NCBI GenBank assembly: GCA_022494885.1
Contig: JAGVSM010003451.1
Span: forward strand, 1 to 64,000
DNA from: Micrasema longulum
Lineage: Eukaryota > Arthropoda > Insecta > Trichoptera > Brachycentridae
Length of the DNA: 64,000 bases
Reading direction: 5' to 3'
Shown: in pieces, positions 45,301 to 54,327 of the stretch
How the letters are laid out: the number at the start of each line of letters is the position of its first letter
How positions within the stretch are numbered: position 1 is the stretch's first letter
The notes under the pieces: generated by a model
Databases searched by the model: none
Seen by the model: only the letters and a program-made list of their open reading frames with translations
What the model was told of the DNA's origin: nothing
Made by a program: the position numbers and the translations under genes

Positions 45301-46418
45301 CTTGGGATAACCCCGTCCCGAGTGACATACATAACCTATGGGTAAGGTACACTACGCAATTACCTAATCTTACACAAATTAAAGTAAACCGACGTATAAC
45401 TAACAACGGATCTCATGAATATCAAGTTCATGGATTATGTGATGCCAGTGAATCTGGTTATGCCGCAGTTGTTTACTTACGCAGTTCGACAGCCAATCAT
45501 CATCACCAGGTGGCACTTGTATGCGCCAAATCTCGAGTATCGCCCGTAAAGCGCATGACGTTACCGCGTTTAGAACTCAGTGGAGCTTCATTATTAGCTG
45601 ATCTCATGCATTACATTCTTAAAACACATTCAGAAATCAGCAATATAACAAAAGTATATGCATGGTCAGATTCAACTATCGTATTATCTTGGATTCAATC
45701 ACAATTAACCCGATATAAGGTTTTTGTTGGAAATCGAATTTCCAACATTCAACGTAAGCTGCCGTGTGCTGAATGGAGGCACATGCCTACCAGTAAAAAC
45801 CCAGCTGATTGTGCTAGTCGAGACTTGTTGCCCGATGACCTGATACATCATCCACTTTGGTGGATGGGCCCCTCATGGCTGAAATTGAAGCTTAACGATT
45901 GGCCGAATTTGATAATTGGTAAATCTAATGACGTAGCAAGAAATATTGAATTAGAAAAACGACCTAACGTACTTGTTAACGACTCATGTCAGCGTCCATT
46001 AGAAGTGCTAATCACACCTTATTATTTACTTAGAAAAATACAACGTATCGTAGTATACATATTGCGTTTCAAAAATTCATATCTTATAAAAGATAGAGCA
46101 CTTCATCAACCTACAAATCAGAAAATGCATAAGGCTTTGATGTATCTTGTAAAATCTGTTCAAAACACCGCCTTCATTTGGGAAATTCAGAATCTGAAAC
46201 TGGGAAAAGATTTACCGAAATCAATGAGAAAATTAAATCCCTTTATTAACAGTGAAGGTATATATCGGGTCGGTGGGAGAATAAAATCTTCAGATTTATC
46301 ATACGACGCAAAACATCCAGCTGTATTGCCTCGAAAACATCTTATCGTATCAGTGCAAACAGAAAGTGGTTTATTCAAAAGACCACTTTTAAAGTTATGC
46401 CCTATTCCGGATGAATGA
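42312..46418 (+). CDS. BEL/Pao Gag-Pol polyprotein, integrase-deleted
   Basis: An open frame of 1368 codons. Residues about 115-300 are the gag region (LPLIKLPLFTGQMKEFPAFY, DUF1759-like). Three zinc knuckles start at C324, C357 and C376 (CX2CX3-4HX4C). The aspartic protease has LLDPGSQ with D455 and, further on, DILIGGELF. Reverse transcriptase: D793 in TADIRQMY, VFGISSAPFLA, and YVDD at 869-872. A connection block follows (TKRTMLSELARIFDPLGFLS). RNase H acidic residues are D1044, E1088, D1120 and D1166. Near residues 1300-1340 the frame enters the start of integrase (LNPFINSEGIYRVGGR ... HPAVLPRKH). It then jumps to SGLFKRPLLKLCPIP, which resembles the very end of BEL polyproteins. The H2C2 finger and DDE core are absent. 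The DPGS in place of DSGS at the protease is odd but occurs in this group as far as I recall. ATG 42312 is the first in-frame start after the 385-base leader. Confidence 0.93.
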   Translation: MSVSVNVYTTRRNHALKRLKDALRSGKNAMSDPENIPRFLSWCERLDPIMDMFNETQIKILSEISEDEAAVRENNEIQEQMDEIVCEIFSIKRLVLPPLKKEVQSETCEKKHYAKLPLIKLPLFTGQMKEFPAFYDLFLSLVHSRNDLSNVEKFQYLISSLSGEPVNIMRAYPITANNYRDAFDALIARYNNKRHLAFLCWEEILYQKQITTNTPQALRKILDIFMENISILKGLGLPTSDWDFILFHTLLTKLDKNSREAFELSIKGVDFPVFSTLQEFLVERCQALERSRLSRDRSPDVIAKKTPFNKPKSPSTLLANTQTCPLCSENHFIYSCERFKEKPTKERWNVVKQLKLCVNCLRSNHNLSNCKSTFNCKKCYSRHNTNLCSSNVSEVHNSPEVTASTSKNNYIIPATTLSNMHSASRPTPSFVLLATAEVEVRDYYGNYQVVRILLDPGSQINIISNRCVNRLGLKRCKVDTPMSGIGQVPTTSSHKVSIELRPVGKPDPVYFTEAVTLERICGDMPTHQITSQYRHLSNIVLADNRYNQPRPIDILIGGELFPKFLLSGKLEGDEMAPTAVNTVFGWILMGRVLSANSSNQINLLSHSLFVIDDTRLDCAVQQLWEIENIPNIESSNFSADDQRCEEMYQNTHSRESDGRYVVNLPFRNSETPSFVNSYSIALRRFYHLEKRLLKNHIFYKEYNDHIMEYLSSNHMEPIPPGECQSSSAYYIPHHAVVKPESLTTKLRVVFDASAKDERGSSLNNTLLTGCKLQTDIVEILLRFCLHAIVFTADIRQMYRQIKMIKSHQDYQRILLCCSSNEPIQEYRLKRIVFGISSAPFLAIKTMHQLAQDERNSFPLASSVIMKDLYVDDVVSGCDSLESPRSLQTQLNGIMSSGGFELRKWSSNEPQFLNAIPEEHRASSLQFNSKRDFIKILGLEWNSAEDQFIYHINPLNRSCTKRTMLSELARIFDPLGFLSPLTFLAKLLLQRLWLLGVSWDNPVPSDIHNLWVRYTTQLPNLTQIKVNRRITNNGSHEYQVHGLCDASESGYAAVVYLRSSTANHHHQVALVCAKSRVSPVKRMTLPRLELSGASLLADLMHYILKTHSEISNITKVYAWSDSTIVLSWIQSQLTRYKVFVGNRISNIQRKLPCAEWRHMPTSKNPADCASRDLLPDDLIHHPLWWMGPSWLKLKLNDWPNLIIGKSNDVARNIELEKRPNVLVNDSCQRPLEVLITPYYLLRKIQRIVVYILRFKNSYLIKDRALHQPTNQKMHKALMYLVKSVQNTAFIWEIQNLKLGKDLPKSMRKLNPFINSEGIYRVGGRIKSSDLSYDAKHPAVLPRKHLIVSVQTESGLFKRPLLKLCPIPDE

Positions 46419-46616
46419 GTATCGAGTTCTCATTCATAATCATCCCTCGTTAGACATTGTTTATAATCACCCATCATCACTTATTATCCATATTCACATT
46501 GTGACAATCGTAATATTCAAACCTTCATCATATCATACATCACATCGGTCGGCATATTTCTTTAACCGTTAACCAAAACAGAACCATTTACTGGGAATAT
46601 GCCGTCATATTCCGCA

Positions 46617-46629
46617 GCGCGGGGGAGTA
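46617..46629 (+). other. BEL polypurine tract
   Basis: gcgcgggggagta abuts the 3' LTR start at 46630. The G/A run is the expected primer for plus-strand synthesis. A 9-bp inverted repeat (cggcatatt / aatatgccg) lies just upstream in the 3' UTR. Confidence 0.7.
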
Positions 46630-47072
46630 TGTTTCGGATTCATTTTCTTTTATTCAAGTGTCAAGTCATTCCTTCCTTTGATTCCGGTGGTCCTTGTTTT
46701 GAATCCCAATATACCTACTTCTCCCTGACGGCGAGTCAAGAAAGCAACGCGTGACAACACAACAAAAAAACCGTACCGCGAACAACAACGAAAACCGTAC
46801 CGCGAGCGTGACAGTGATTTCGAATCACCAACATATAAGAAAACGTGCAAAGTGACCAGTGCAAACGATATCGGTGTCTTTCTGGACCAGTGCCAAAGGG
46901 AGGAAACCGTAAGTCCTTACTCCTTTCATTAATTCCAGGATTGACACTGAAAACCATAACGTCAATTAGTTTACCTAAAATAAAACGTTCCCTGTTTTCT
47001 TCGATCACGCGTATCGCGAAAGGGCAGGCCTTGTTTTACAGTCCCGAGGTCGAAGGTATCGAGCATCCAACA
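46630..47072 (+). repeat. BEL 3' LTR
   Basis: Same ends as the 5' LTR. One base longer through an A-run near 46765. Confidence 0.95.
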
Positions 47073-47077
47073 CGGCT
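47073..47077 (+). repeat. BEL target-site duplication, right
   Basis: cggct; see 41480-41484. Confidence 0.9.
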
Positions 47078-47690
47078 CCTAAATTAATTAACAGATCAGC
47101 TAGAATTGATAAGGAAGAGGTACCCGAACTTTTTGAAGGCGAGGGTGCCTGTTCGTAAATGCTATTCGATGGCTCAAATTTGTTACTAGATATCGGTTTG
47201 ATAGTAACTACCAGAAAAGGTATATACATACACATAATACAAGGCTAGCACAACGTAAAGGCTTGTCTGTACCGAGGTTTGTAAACAAGTATGGCCAAAG
47301 AACACTTCATTATACAATTCCTAAAATTTTCAATAAGATTCCTAAGCAGATCTTAAAAGAAAATGTTTGACAAAACTTTTAAGAAAAAAATTATGAAATG
47401 GCTAATATGTAACACGGCTTTATATTGAATGTTAATTGTCATCTCTTTAAATGTTTGTTAAAAAAAATTGTAAAAAAATACGTTTGCTTTTAGTTCTTAA
47501 TAATGTTTATATAACTTTTTAAATTTATATAATTTCTCTAACGTTTTTCTTTGTAAAGGAAAAATAAGAAATCTGCTGACAAGCCGGTTTCGCGGTTTAG
47601 TGGGTTTCATTGTTTTTCCTTTTATATTTTCAGTTTATGTTTACCTTCTTTAATAAAAATATATAAGATTAAATAAAAGTAAAAGAGCTC
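47078..47690 (+). pseudogene. LINE C-terminus and 3' UTR, right of the BEL insertion
   Basis: The frame continues from 41484 (QISA then PKLINRSARIDKEEVPELFE). After frameshifts it shows HTHNTRLAQRKGLSVPRFVN then KYGQRTLHYTIPKIFNKIPK, the classic end of jockey/CR1-like polymerases. An A+T-rich 3' UTR follows to about 47690. Confidence 0.8.
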
Positions 47691-47904
47691 AGACATGATA
47701 TTGTAAACATGTAAAATAATGTCCCGACTTGTTCGAAAATTCCGTGTTAAGTCAGGACTATTATATAAATAAATCAAAACATTTACAAATATACAAAATC
47801 ATCAAAACAATTTACAAAAACTAGTTTAAACATATACATAATAAAAGTTTATACATGTCATGAAATACAATGAAGATATGAATAAAATGGCAATATGTAA
47901 CTAA

Positions 47905-48350
47905 TCTTCTTCTTGCGGTGTTTTATCGGGTCCCCCCGACGCCGACGTTGGCGATCACTACAGCGAAAGCATCTTGGTCCAGCTCTGCTTCGAGGCCAGG
48001 ACAACTGCTTGTTGGATGTACTCGCCATAGCAATTCCTGGGAAAAGATGACCAGAGTGGTTTCCTGTTGCCTGCTCTGGTAGATTTTTCGTCGGGGTTAC
48101 CTTCCCTTAGCTGGTTGGTTCTGGTTTGGAGGCGCCAGAAACTCGCCTTTCATCCTTTCGCTATCTGCTGTGATCACACCGTTATGAGTGTGATCCCATT
48201 GCCCGGGGTTCGCGACGTGGACGCTAACGAGTTTGACTAGTCAGTAGTGTTGCCGGTGGATGCAACTGGGCGTGCGCAGCATTAAATAGAATCACACCCT
48301 CCAGCAAGATGTGATTCACTACGACCCTTCTGACGGTCCAAACCCCGTTT
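47905..48350 (+). repeat. R1 repeat, copy 2
   Basis: Begins cttcttcttgcggtgtttta and ends ggtccaaaccccgttta. Closely similar to 54328-54765 over the full length and inverted relative to 33628-34048. Contains ccaacgttggcgatcacta-like and gctggttggttctggtttgg blocks. Not coding; class unknown. Confidence 0.85.
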
Positions 48351-49394
48351 ATGTTATTTATAATTCATTGTTATTTTAAAATTCAATTAGATAATTAATT
48401 TAAATAGTAAAAATGAATATTAAATTATCATATATTACACATCTAAATGGTAGAATAAGTAATGTAATAGACAGATAAATTAATAATTTTATGATTCGAT
48501 TAGCAATAGTCAAAATATATAATTATAAATAATTAAGCATCACTATTAAGTTTATTCAGAGATAATATACATATATGAAAAATAATGAAGACCGCATCGA
48601 TATTATATATTTATTCCCGAAGCAATCTTATACAGTGGTCTTTACCTCTCCACAAAATCCAGTTATGGATATTATCTTATTTTAAATGTTCACTATCTCT
48701 GTTGTAATATAATGTTCATCCAATAATATTCTATGTATGACCTTTCACGGTGGAATAAAATTCTTTCATTAAAATATTTAACTATCTGTCACATAATCTT
48801 CACTGTATTTGATTAATCCTTAATTGATTTCATTGCTTCTCACCCTTAGGCTCTCTTGTCAAATTTACATTAAACCTCAACTGAAAACATCCCCTAAGAC
48901 TTTGCGCATTGTAACTGCCGTAACATAACAGGTTAAAATCAGTCAGTTAACATTAACTGGTGGTATTTATTATATCAAGCCTTTGCTGGCGCTAGTGGTT
49001 TAAATCTAAACGTAAAATGAACAAACGACCCTTATTACTGAAAACCTCACATTTGTTTACAACCGGATATCCGTTTTCTGAATTCATAATTAACATTTTC
49101 ATCATTAAATCAAAGCTAATAGCTCACGCTAGATTGACAATATTTAATAATCACAGGAAGGAATTATACAGTCTTACGGCTTCAAGCACAAGATCGCGAA
49201 GCAGGCTGTTTATGATAATATGTAAATATATAAATTGCGTTTATTATTTATAATAATTATCAGCAGTGAAAGCACTCCCTTTACACACTCGAAAACCATT
49301 ATAAAGACAAGGGGTGTTCCAATCGGTTAAGCTTGTACTTAAAACCTTTTTTGTCGGAAATCAAAAACGGTTTTTTTTTAATTTCTTTATAAAA
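48351..49394. other. No recognised feature
   Basis: A+T-rich; a G-repeat scrap (actatctctgttgtaatata) at about 48690. The frame 49017-49253 has no motif. Confidence 0.35.
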
Positions 49395-49816
49395 CTAAAC
49401 AATTTTAGAACTTGGAATTTTTTTATTTGTAATTTCAAAAAACACAATAAATGGAAATTTAAATGATACGGAAATTATAAAAATTATATTTTCCAAGTGA
49501 GTTCCACCAGCTTGTTGACATTGTTTCAGGTGGATTCGCAAATTCTCAAAAACACGTTTACAAGTTGCCCGTGGGATGGCATTAATTTTCTGTTCAATGT
49601 TTTGTTTTAACTGATTTATTGTTGTTGGATTGTCTTTATAGACTCTTGATTTAAAGTATCCCAACAAAAAATAATCACACAGGCTTAGATCCGGGTTCCT
49701 CGGGGGCCACTCAATGTCTCCTCCTCGTGAAATGAGTTTCCCGAGAACATCTCCTTCAAACGGTCGAAGATCAGAATCATTCGGTTTCAACTCTTGCGTC
49801 AGCTGAATGTTATGGG
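49395..49816 (-). pseudogene. mariner-like transposase, C-terminal part
   Basis: The minus frame reads IQLTQELKPND, then, after an internal deletion, LGKLISRGGDIEWPPRNPDL, then YFLLGYFKSRVYKDNPTTIN and HLENIIF. In IS630-Tc1-mariner relatives of insects the block YKIQLTQELKPND precedes the catalytic domain and the block GGDIxWPPRSPDLTPCDFFLWGYxK carries its last acidic residue. The 150 or so residues between, with the first two catalytic Asp, are gone. The N-terminal part lies at 50575-50880, across an inserted P-like MITE. Confidence 0.82.
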
Positions 49817-50574
49817 CATAGAATAAAGGATAGACCAGAAACCACATATAAGCATCAAACAGGCTACTTAACCAATCATAATGGGTCAAAACATATTTTT
49901 ACGTTTTGACCCATTAGTTTCTTTGTAGACGTCGCTCAGTACGCAACTCCTGATTTGAATTCAACTATGCCGTGTTGTGTCGTTTGAAAGTGTAGAAATA
50001 CTGCTAGGATCTTTAAGAAACAGAATAGGATCACATATTATGTGTAATTAGCAAATGAATGTGTATATAGCAAATACATTACTTAAAAATTGAATTATTT
50101 TTCCATTTGTTAGATTGTCGAAGAAATCAAAATGGACATTTCGATTTTTTTTTTATCCTACTTTGCTCATCTAATGAGAGAACTGATGAAAATTAGATCT
50201 CGGATAAAACAACTCTGTGGTGGACATTTGGACTGACATTATCTTTAAAACATCAAATATTATTTAACATGATATAAAGATATCCGTTTCATTAAAAATA
50301 AAATTTGTTTTATATTTTAAGTTCAAAGTTCATTAATTCAATTACTCTTATTAAATGACCCTTTACTTATTGACTCTGTTGTGTTATTAACAGATTGCTT
50401 TTTTTTTTACCCTACATTTGTGCTTTGATTATATTTTTTCCTATCGTGCAACATTACGCGGCGACATCGCGAATGCGCGCGGCGAAAGTGGGGCATAGTA
50501 GGGGCATTTTTGGACACAGTCCGATGTATTCAAATATGATTCTACCCTCCTTCTGGACTATTCTTAATTTTATG
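49817..50574 (+). mobile_element. P-element-like MITE with THAP exon, copy 3, inside the mariner relic
   Basis: A 758-bp element. Left end catagaataaaggatagacc plus agaa, right end ttctggactattcttaattt plus tatg. Flanks gttatggg (49809-49816) and cttatagg (50575-50582) are a decayed 8-bp duplication (6 of 8 match). It sits exactly between the LKAYK and IQLTQELKPND codons of the transposase, which read as one block when the MITE is ignored. Confidence 0.85.
49967..50042 (+). pseudogene. THAP-domain first exon relic
   Basis: MPCCVV, a stop, then KCRNTARIFKKQNRITYYV. The paired cysteines remain but a stop and the loss of FH disable it. Confidence 0.6.
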
Positions 50575-50880
50575 CTTATAGGCTTTAAGATGTAAATCGT
50601 GGCGTAAAATTCATTGTAAAATGGTCCTCTTGTTGTTTAAAGCTTGGCTTCACTTGCGAGTCGATTGAAGTGAATTTTTACTAACTAATTTACTAACACG
50701 CTGAATAACTTCTGGTATCCTCGCTGACTTTGGGCGGTCTTAATTCATTATTCTTACTGTTGAGCCGGTTGTCTCAAATATTTTGATACATTTACAAATA
50801 GACTTTGCGCTTGGTCCTTGACTAATAATGTCTCGTAAACCGAAGTGAGCACGGTACATTCGTCACGGAATAATTGTTTT
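50575..50880 (-). pseudogene. mariner-like transposase, N-terminal part
   Basis: The minus frame, with stops, reads KSICKCIKIFETTGSTVRIM, DRPKSARIPEVIQRVSKLVS, then SQALN and ILRHDLHLKAYK. The FExTGSV, GRPRSxRTPExIxxV and RILxxDLHLxPYK blocks form the helix-turn-helix region of mariner-like transposases. It joins 49395-49816. Confidence 0.75.
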
Positions 50881-50889
50881 CGTTATTTG

Positions 50890-51332
50890 TTGATTTGCAA
50901 AAAGCGTATAATAAATTAGATGTTGAAAGTCAAAAGTAAGTGTTGGAAAAGAATGGAGTAAACAATAAATTTATTCGTGCAGTATCATATCTCTATGAGG
51001 AGAGTTTAGCGTGTGTAAGAGTTAATGGGAGATTCACATCTTGGTTTGCGATCTCAAAAAGCGTGAAACAGGGATGTTTAATGTCACCATGTAAGCTGTT
51101 TGTTGTATGCTGATGATGCAATTCTGATAGCAACCAGAAAAGAGGATTTGCAAAAAATAGTCTCAAGAATTTATGATGTATGCTTGGAGAGCGAATTGGC
51201 GATGAATGAAAGTAAGTCAAAAGTGATGGTATTTGAAACGGGAAGTTATGTTACTGACTGTATAATAAACGAAAACAACAAATGTCTTGAACAAGTAGAA
51301 TAATTTGTGTATCTGGGAAATATGTTTAACAG
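50890..51332 (+). pseudogene. RTE-like LINE, reverse transcriptase palm
   Basis: Plus frames read VLEKNGVNNKFIRAVSYLYE, SLACVRVNGRFTSWFAISKS, VKQGCLMSPC, then LLYADDAILIATRKEDLQKI with YADD at about 51103, and MNESKSKVMVFETG. The segment between SPC and the YADD block is deleted (about 30 residues). The copy ends abruptly at VYLGNMFNS, where a G repeat begins. Confidence 0.85.
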
Positions 51333-51505
51333 TAAACCAGCCAATGACAGGTCATAAGCCCTGTAGATGCCTAGACTTCTATATTACCTTTTCTAAAATG
51401 TTCTTTATCTCTGTTGTAATATGTTAATGTTATCAGCTCCCCAGGGAGTTGAATCCAGTCCTTGTCTACAAAAATTTGGACAAACTCAAAATATTGATGG
51501 TATTA
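51333..51505 (+). repeat. G-family repeat
   Basis: Starts directly at ccagccaatgacaggtcata and runs to gacaaactcaaaatattg, truncating the RTE-like LINE. Confidence 0.75.
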
Positions 51506-51929
51506 TTTTATGGGTTGGTTGGAAGAAATTGCCATTTAGCAAATGTACAAAAAACATTATGTACAAAAAATGTATTAAATACAAAAGATGATGACGATTA
51601 TATTAGAGTGATAGAAACGTTTTATTAATTATGTTTGTAACAACCATTTTGTAATTTTATACATATTTAGTGAAGAATTTTTTCAATAAACGCATTTTTT
51701 TAAAAGTGTTTATTTGTAAATATATATATATAAGTAAAATAAACTTGTTTAATTGTTGTAAATTTTGAAAAGATGTTTTTAGATTCATAATAATATTTCC
51801 GACACTTCAGTTATGTCGACTTGTGAGCGTCGCCTTTGATACATTTTCCGAACACGTCTGAGGGAAAATGGCCCTTTGTTCTGTGAGAAACAACACGAGA
51901 AATAAACATCCCCCATGAATTTGTGGGCT

Positions 51930-52030
51930 CATAAGTAGCCTAACCGTCCCCCGGCGGGGGCGGTGGCAAGAGCTAGGGGGAGATTCGGGCGGGCGAACCC
52001 GAGGGGCGGGGTACCACTCCGCATATATGG
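51930..52030. other. Short G+C-rich segment
   Basis: About 100 bp rich in G+C (cgtcccccggcgggggcgg, gggcgggcgaacccgagggg) in A+T-rich DNA. A cccccggcggggg palindrome is included. Origin unknown; it borders a LINE tail. Confidence 0.5.
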
Positions 52031-52250
52031 ATGACAGCGCGCGAGCAAAGATGCTCATATCAGAAAAGCGCAAATAAATCATTTTTTATGCACAGAAAAA
52101 CTTCTTTTGGACAGAGATCTTTTAGCTTTATGGCTCCTAGAATTTATAATAACGTTAAAGATATTTTATTCACCCAATACGATGTAACTAATATGCAAAA
52201 AAATAAAATAACCCAGTGGCTTATTAAGTTAGAAAAAAAATAAACGAAAC
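52031..52250 (+). pseudogene. LINE polymerase C-terminus
   Basis: The plus frame reads KTSFGQRSFSFMAPRIYNNV, then a TQYDVTNMQKNKITQWLIKL tail and a stop. GQRSFSFxAPRIYN is the signature end of jockey/CR1-like polymerases. Confidence 0.75.
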
Positions 52251-52329
52251 CTTATTAAACTACACTGCAATGTAAATTATATTAATATTAATATTATTCA
52301 CGACAATTTAAACACTATACAATACGATT

Positions 52330-53195
52330 TACATCTGTTGATGGCCTAGTTGTACCAAATTTAAAAATAAATATGGACGACGTACGTTGGATTATATTGT
52401 TCCAAAAATATTTAATATGTTGCCACTTGACATGAAAACATGTCATAATAAAAATAAAATTATGTTTTTATTGCGTAAGTGGTTAGTAGACAGAACGTTC
52501 CGATATTGATTTATTATTTATGTAAAACTTTTTTTTATCTCTCATTGAATACAATTTTGTTATTTTTTTTCGTTTACCTATTCTTTTATTTCGTTATTAT
52601 TTTATTAACATTTTTTCGACCTTAATTTATTTATTTATTTTATTTTTTTATTTATTTACATTTTACTTTTTATCAAAATACAATTCCGTGTTCACTTGAA
52701 TCTGTACTTTTAATTTTCTTATTATTTTTATTTTTTATGTAGATTTGAATTGAAATTTTCGATTTACTTTGTTTTATTTTTTATCTCTTTTTAATTACAT
52801 TTATAATCACACATTATTCATATATGCGGTTTTTTTCCTATATTTACAATAAATTCAAGTAAATTGCTATTGTTAAATTTTAATTATATTATTTTACTCA
52901 ATTTTCTAACTTAAAAAAAAAAGATTCCTTTAAACTATTTTTATCTGGTTTTGTTGAGTACTTTCTTTTAAATAATATTTTTCATAGCAGTTATAAACAA
53001 AATCATATATGTTAATTAGTTTATACGTATACAGTATTATGTCTGTACTCTTTTAATTTAATTATTAATTAAAACTAATGTCTGAGCACACGATGACAAA
53101 CAATTAATGAATAGTTTTTTTTTAAATGCATTGATATTGTCAAAATGTGTATATTTTATTGAATAAAGACTACATGAAAAAAAATGCCAGGAAAG
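52330..53195 (+). pseudogene. Second LINE C-terminus and T-rich 3' UTR
   Basis: The frame reads NKYGRRTLDYIVPKIFNMLP, LDMKTCHNKNKIMFLLRKWL, VDRTFRY and a stop near 52509. A T-rich, low-complexity 3' UTR follows to about 53195. It differs from the tail just upstream, so two LINE ends lie in tandem. Confidence 0.7.
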
Positions 53196-53204
53196 ATAAA
53201 ATTT

Positions 53205-53410
53205 ATAAATAAATATATATGTTTGTATATGTAAGGTTGTTTATGTATATGTGTGTGTATACATGTATAAATATTTATGTGGGTGTGTGTACATGTACAC
53301 ATATGTATGTATATATGCATGTTTATGTGTGTATGTGCGTGTAATGTGTGTATGAATGTTTGTAAGGGTGCACACGTGTGTGTTTGTATATGGAAATATA
53401 TAAATAAACA
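53205..53410. repeat. (TG/TATG)n microsatellite
   Basis: About 200 bp of imperfect alternating purine-pyrimidine sequence (gtatatgtgtgtgtatacat and similar). Confidence 0.85.
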
Positions 53411-53614
53411 TATATGTTAGTCTGACTTAGCACGGGTCTTCTCCTACTAGGCATTACTATATAATACATATTTGAAAAAAAAAAAATACCAATAAAATTA
53501 CACAAATAAACCATCGCGCTGTCATAGCTCACTGTCACAAACAGGTCATATGGCCTAGACCAAGAGGGTGAAGAAAAGGAAGAAAAGTTATTTCTATAGA
53601 CCAATAACAGCAAC

Positions 53615-53695
53615 AACGAACCATCACGCCATTTTCCCGTAAAGGTAGGAAGAGAGAATAGAACGTCATATCACTTAGTTTTAGGTAGTAAGTTT
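53615..53695 (-). pseudogene. RTE-like LINE, 3' tip
   Basis: Reversed tail of the family: a (CAA)-like terminus at 53603-53616, ccatcacgccattttcccgt, then agagaatagaacgtcatatc. Confidence 0.65.
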
Positions 53696-53804
53696 TCATT
53701 TTCAAAATCGATATATAAAATAAATTTGGTAATGTATCCAAAATAAAACAAGTTTATTGGATTATAATTCTACTTCTTTTTTTATAAAATATACAAAGGG
53801 TATA

Positions 53805-53843
53805 TTGTGACGCGTTTCGTCTTGTTAGGACATTTTCAAACAA
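53805..53843 (-). ncRNA. Hammerhead-like motif, family A (left arm)
   Basis: Minus strand: TTGT (stem I), TTGAAAA in the CTGANGA position, stem II GTC...GAC, GAAA, CGC, GTC, ACAA (stem I partner). The GAAACGCGTC half is intact; the first core half has lost C3 and G8, so the ribozyme should be inactive. Confidence 0.45.
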
Positions 53844-53868
53844 ACATTTGTTTCAAACAAACAAGAGT

Positions 53869-53907
53869 TTGTTCGAAAATGTCCTAACAAGACGAAACGC
53901 TTCACAA
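53869..53907 (+). ncRNA. Hammerhead-like motif, family A (right arm)
   Basis: Same layout as the left arm. The cleavage triplet is TTC instead of GTC, and stem I TTGT:ACAA is kept. Inactive by the same core changes. Confidence 0.4.
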
Positions 53908-54327
53908 TATACCCTTTGTTTATTTTATAAAAAATAAAGTAGAATTACAATCCAATAAACTTGTTTTATTTTGGATACATTACCAAATTAAATATGGAAT
54001 TCTACTAATTGTCTGCATACACAATAAATAATATAAAATAGACACAAAAATAAACACGTATAAATTAACGGGGATACTCTCAATTTTAATTTCGCTAAGT
54101 ATGTAAACAATTCTTACATTTTGTGTGCATTCAAATGAACACACGAGCTAAAAGGGTTGACTTATTTAAACATCGTCCCCTTGGTTTCAAAACCATCTTA
54201 CAATAAATTCCTAAATAAAACATACAACAATGCATTGTTGTCTCGCACGTGTGATTTCAATTCAGACTGGGCCTTCTCCATTTCACGCCGGTTGATAGAA
54301 CATGTTGCCAAATAATACAATTCTTCT

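Larger units (their letters stand above)
41485..47072 (+). mobile_element. BEL/Pao LTR retrotransposon with integrase deleted
   Basis: A 5588-bp unit bounded by two LTRs (442 and 443 bp, both TG...CA), a 5-bp target duplication, a purine-rich tract just before the 3' LTR, and one long open frame. Domain order gag, protease, reverse transcriptase, RNase H identifies BEL/Pao. Full elements of this group encode an integrase and a C-terminal DUF5641-like domain after RNase H; here the frame is about 400-500 codons short and both are missing except their outer edges. LTR identity of about 98.6% marks a recent insertion. It cannot integrate on its own; the preserved reading frame suggests mobilisation in trans, or a very recent deletion. 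Confidence 0.92.
53723..53989. repeat. Large palindrome, 123-bp arms, 21-bp loop
   Basis: 53723-53845 and 53867-53989 are reverse complements with, by my count, six mismatches (about 95%). Each arm holds a hammerhead-like core (53805-53843 minus, 53869-53907 plus). Penelope-like elements are known to carry hammerheads in their terminal repeats, sometimes in inverted order, so this may be a joined pair of such ends. Confidence 0.9.

Noticed and set aside
47575..47620. Another hammerhead-like core (gaaaccgg on the minus strand)
   Set aside because: No CTGANGA at the right distance and no stem I partner could be found.
51807..52082. 91-codon minus-strand frame
   Set aside because: It is the reverse of a G+C-rich segment and a LINE tail; no motif.
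53205..53410. CRISPR-like or regulatory array
   Set aside because: Imperfect TG/TATG microsatellite without spacers; the genome is eukaryotic.
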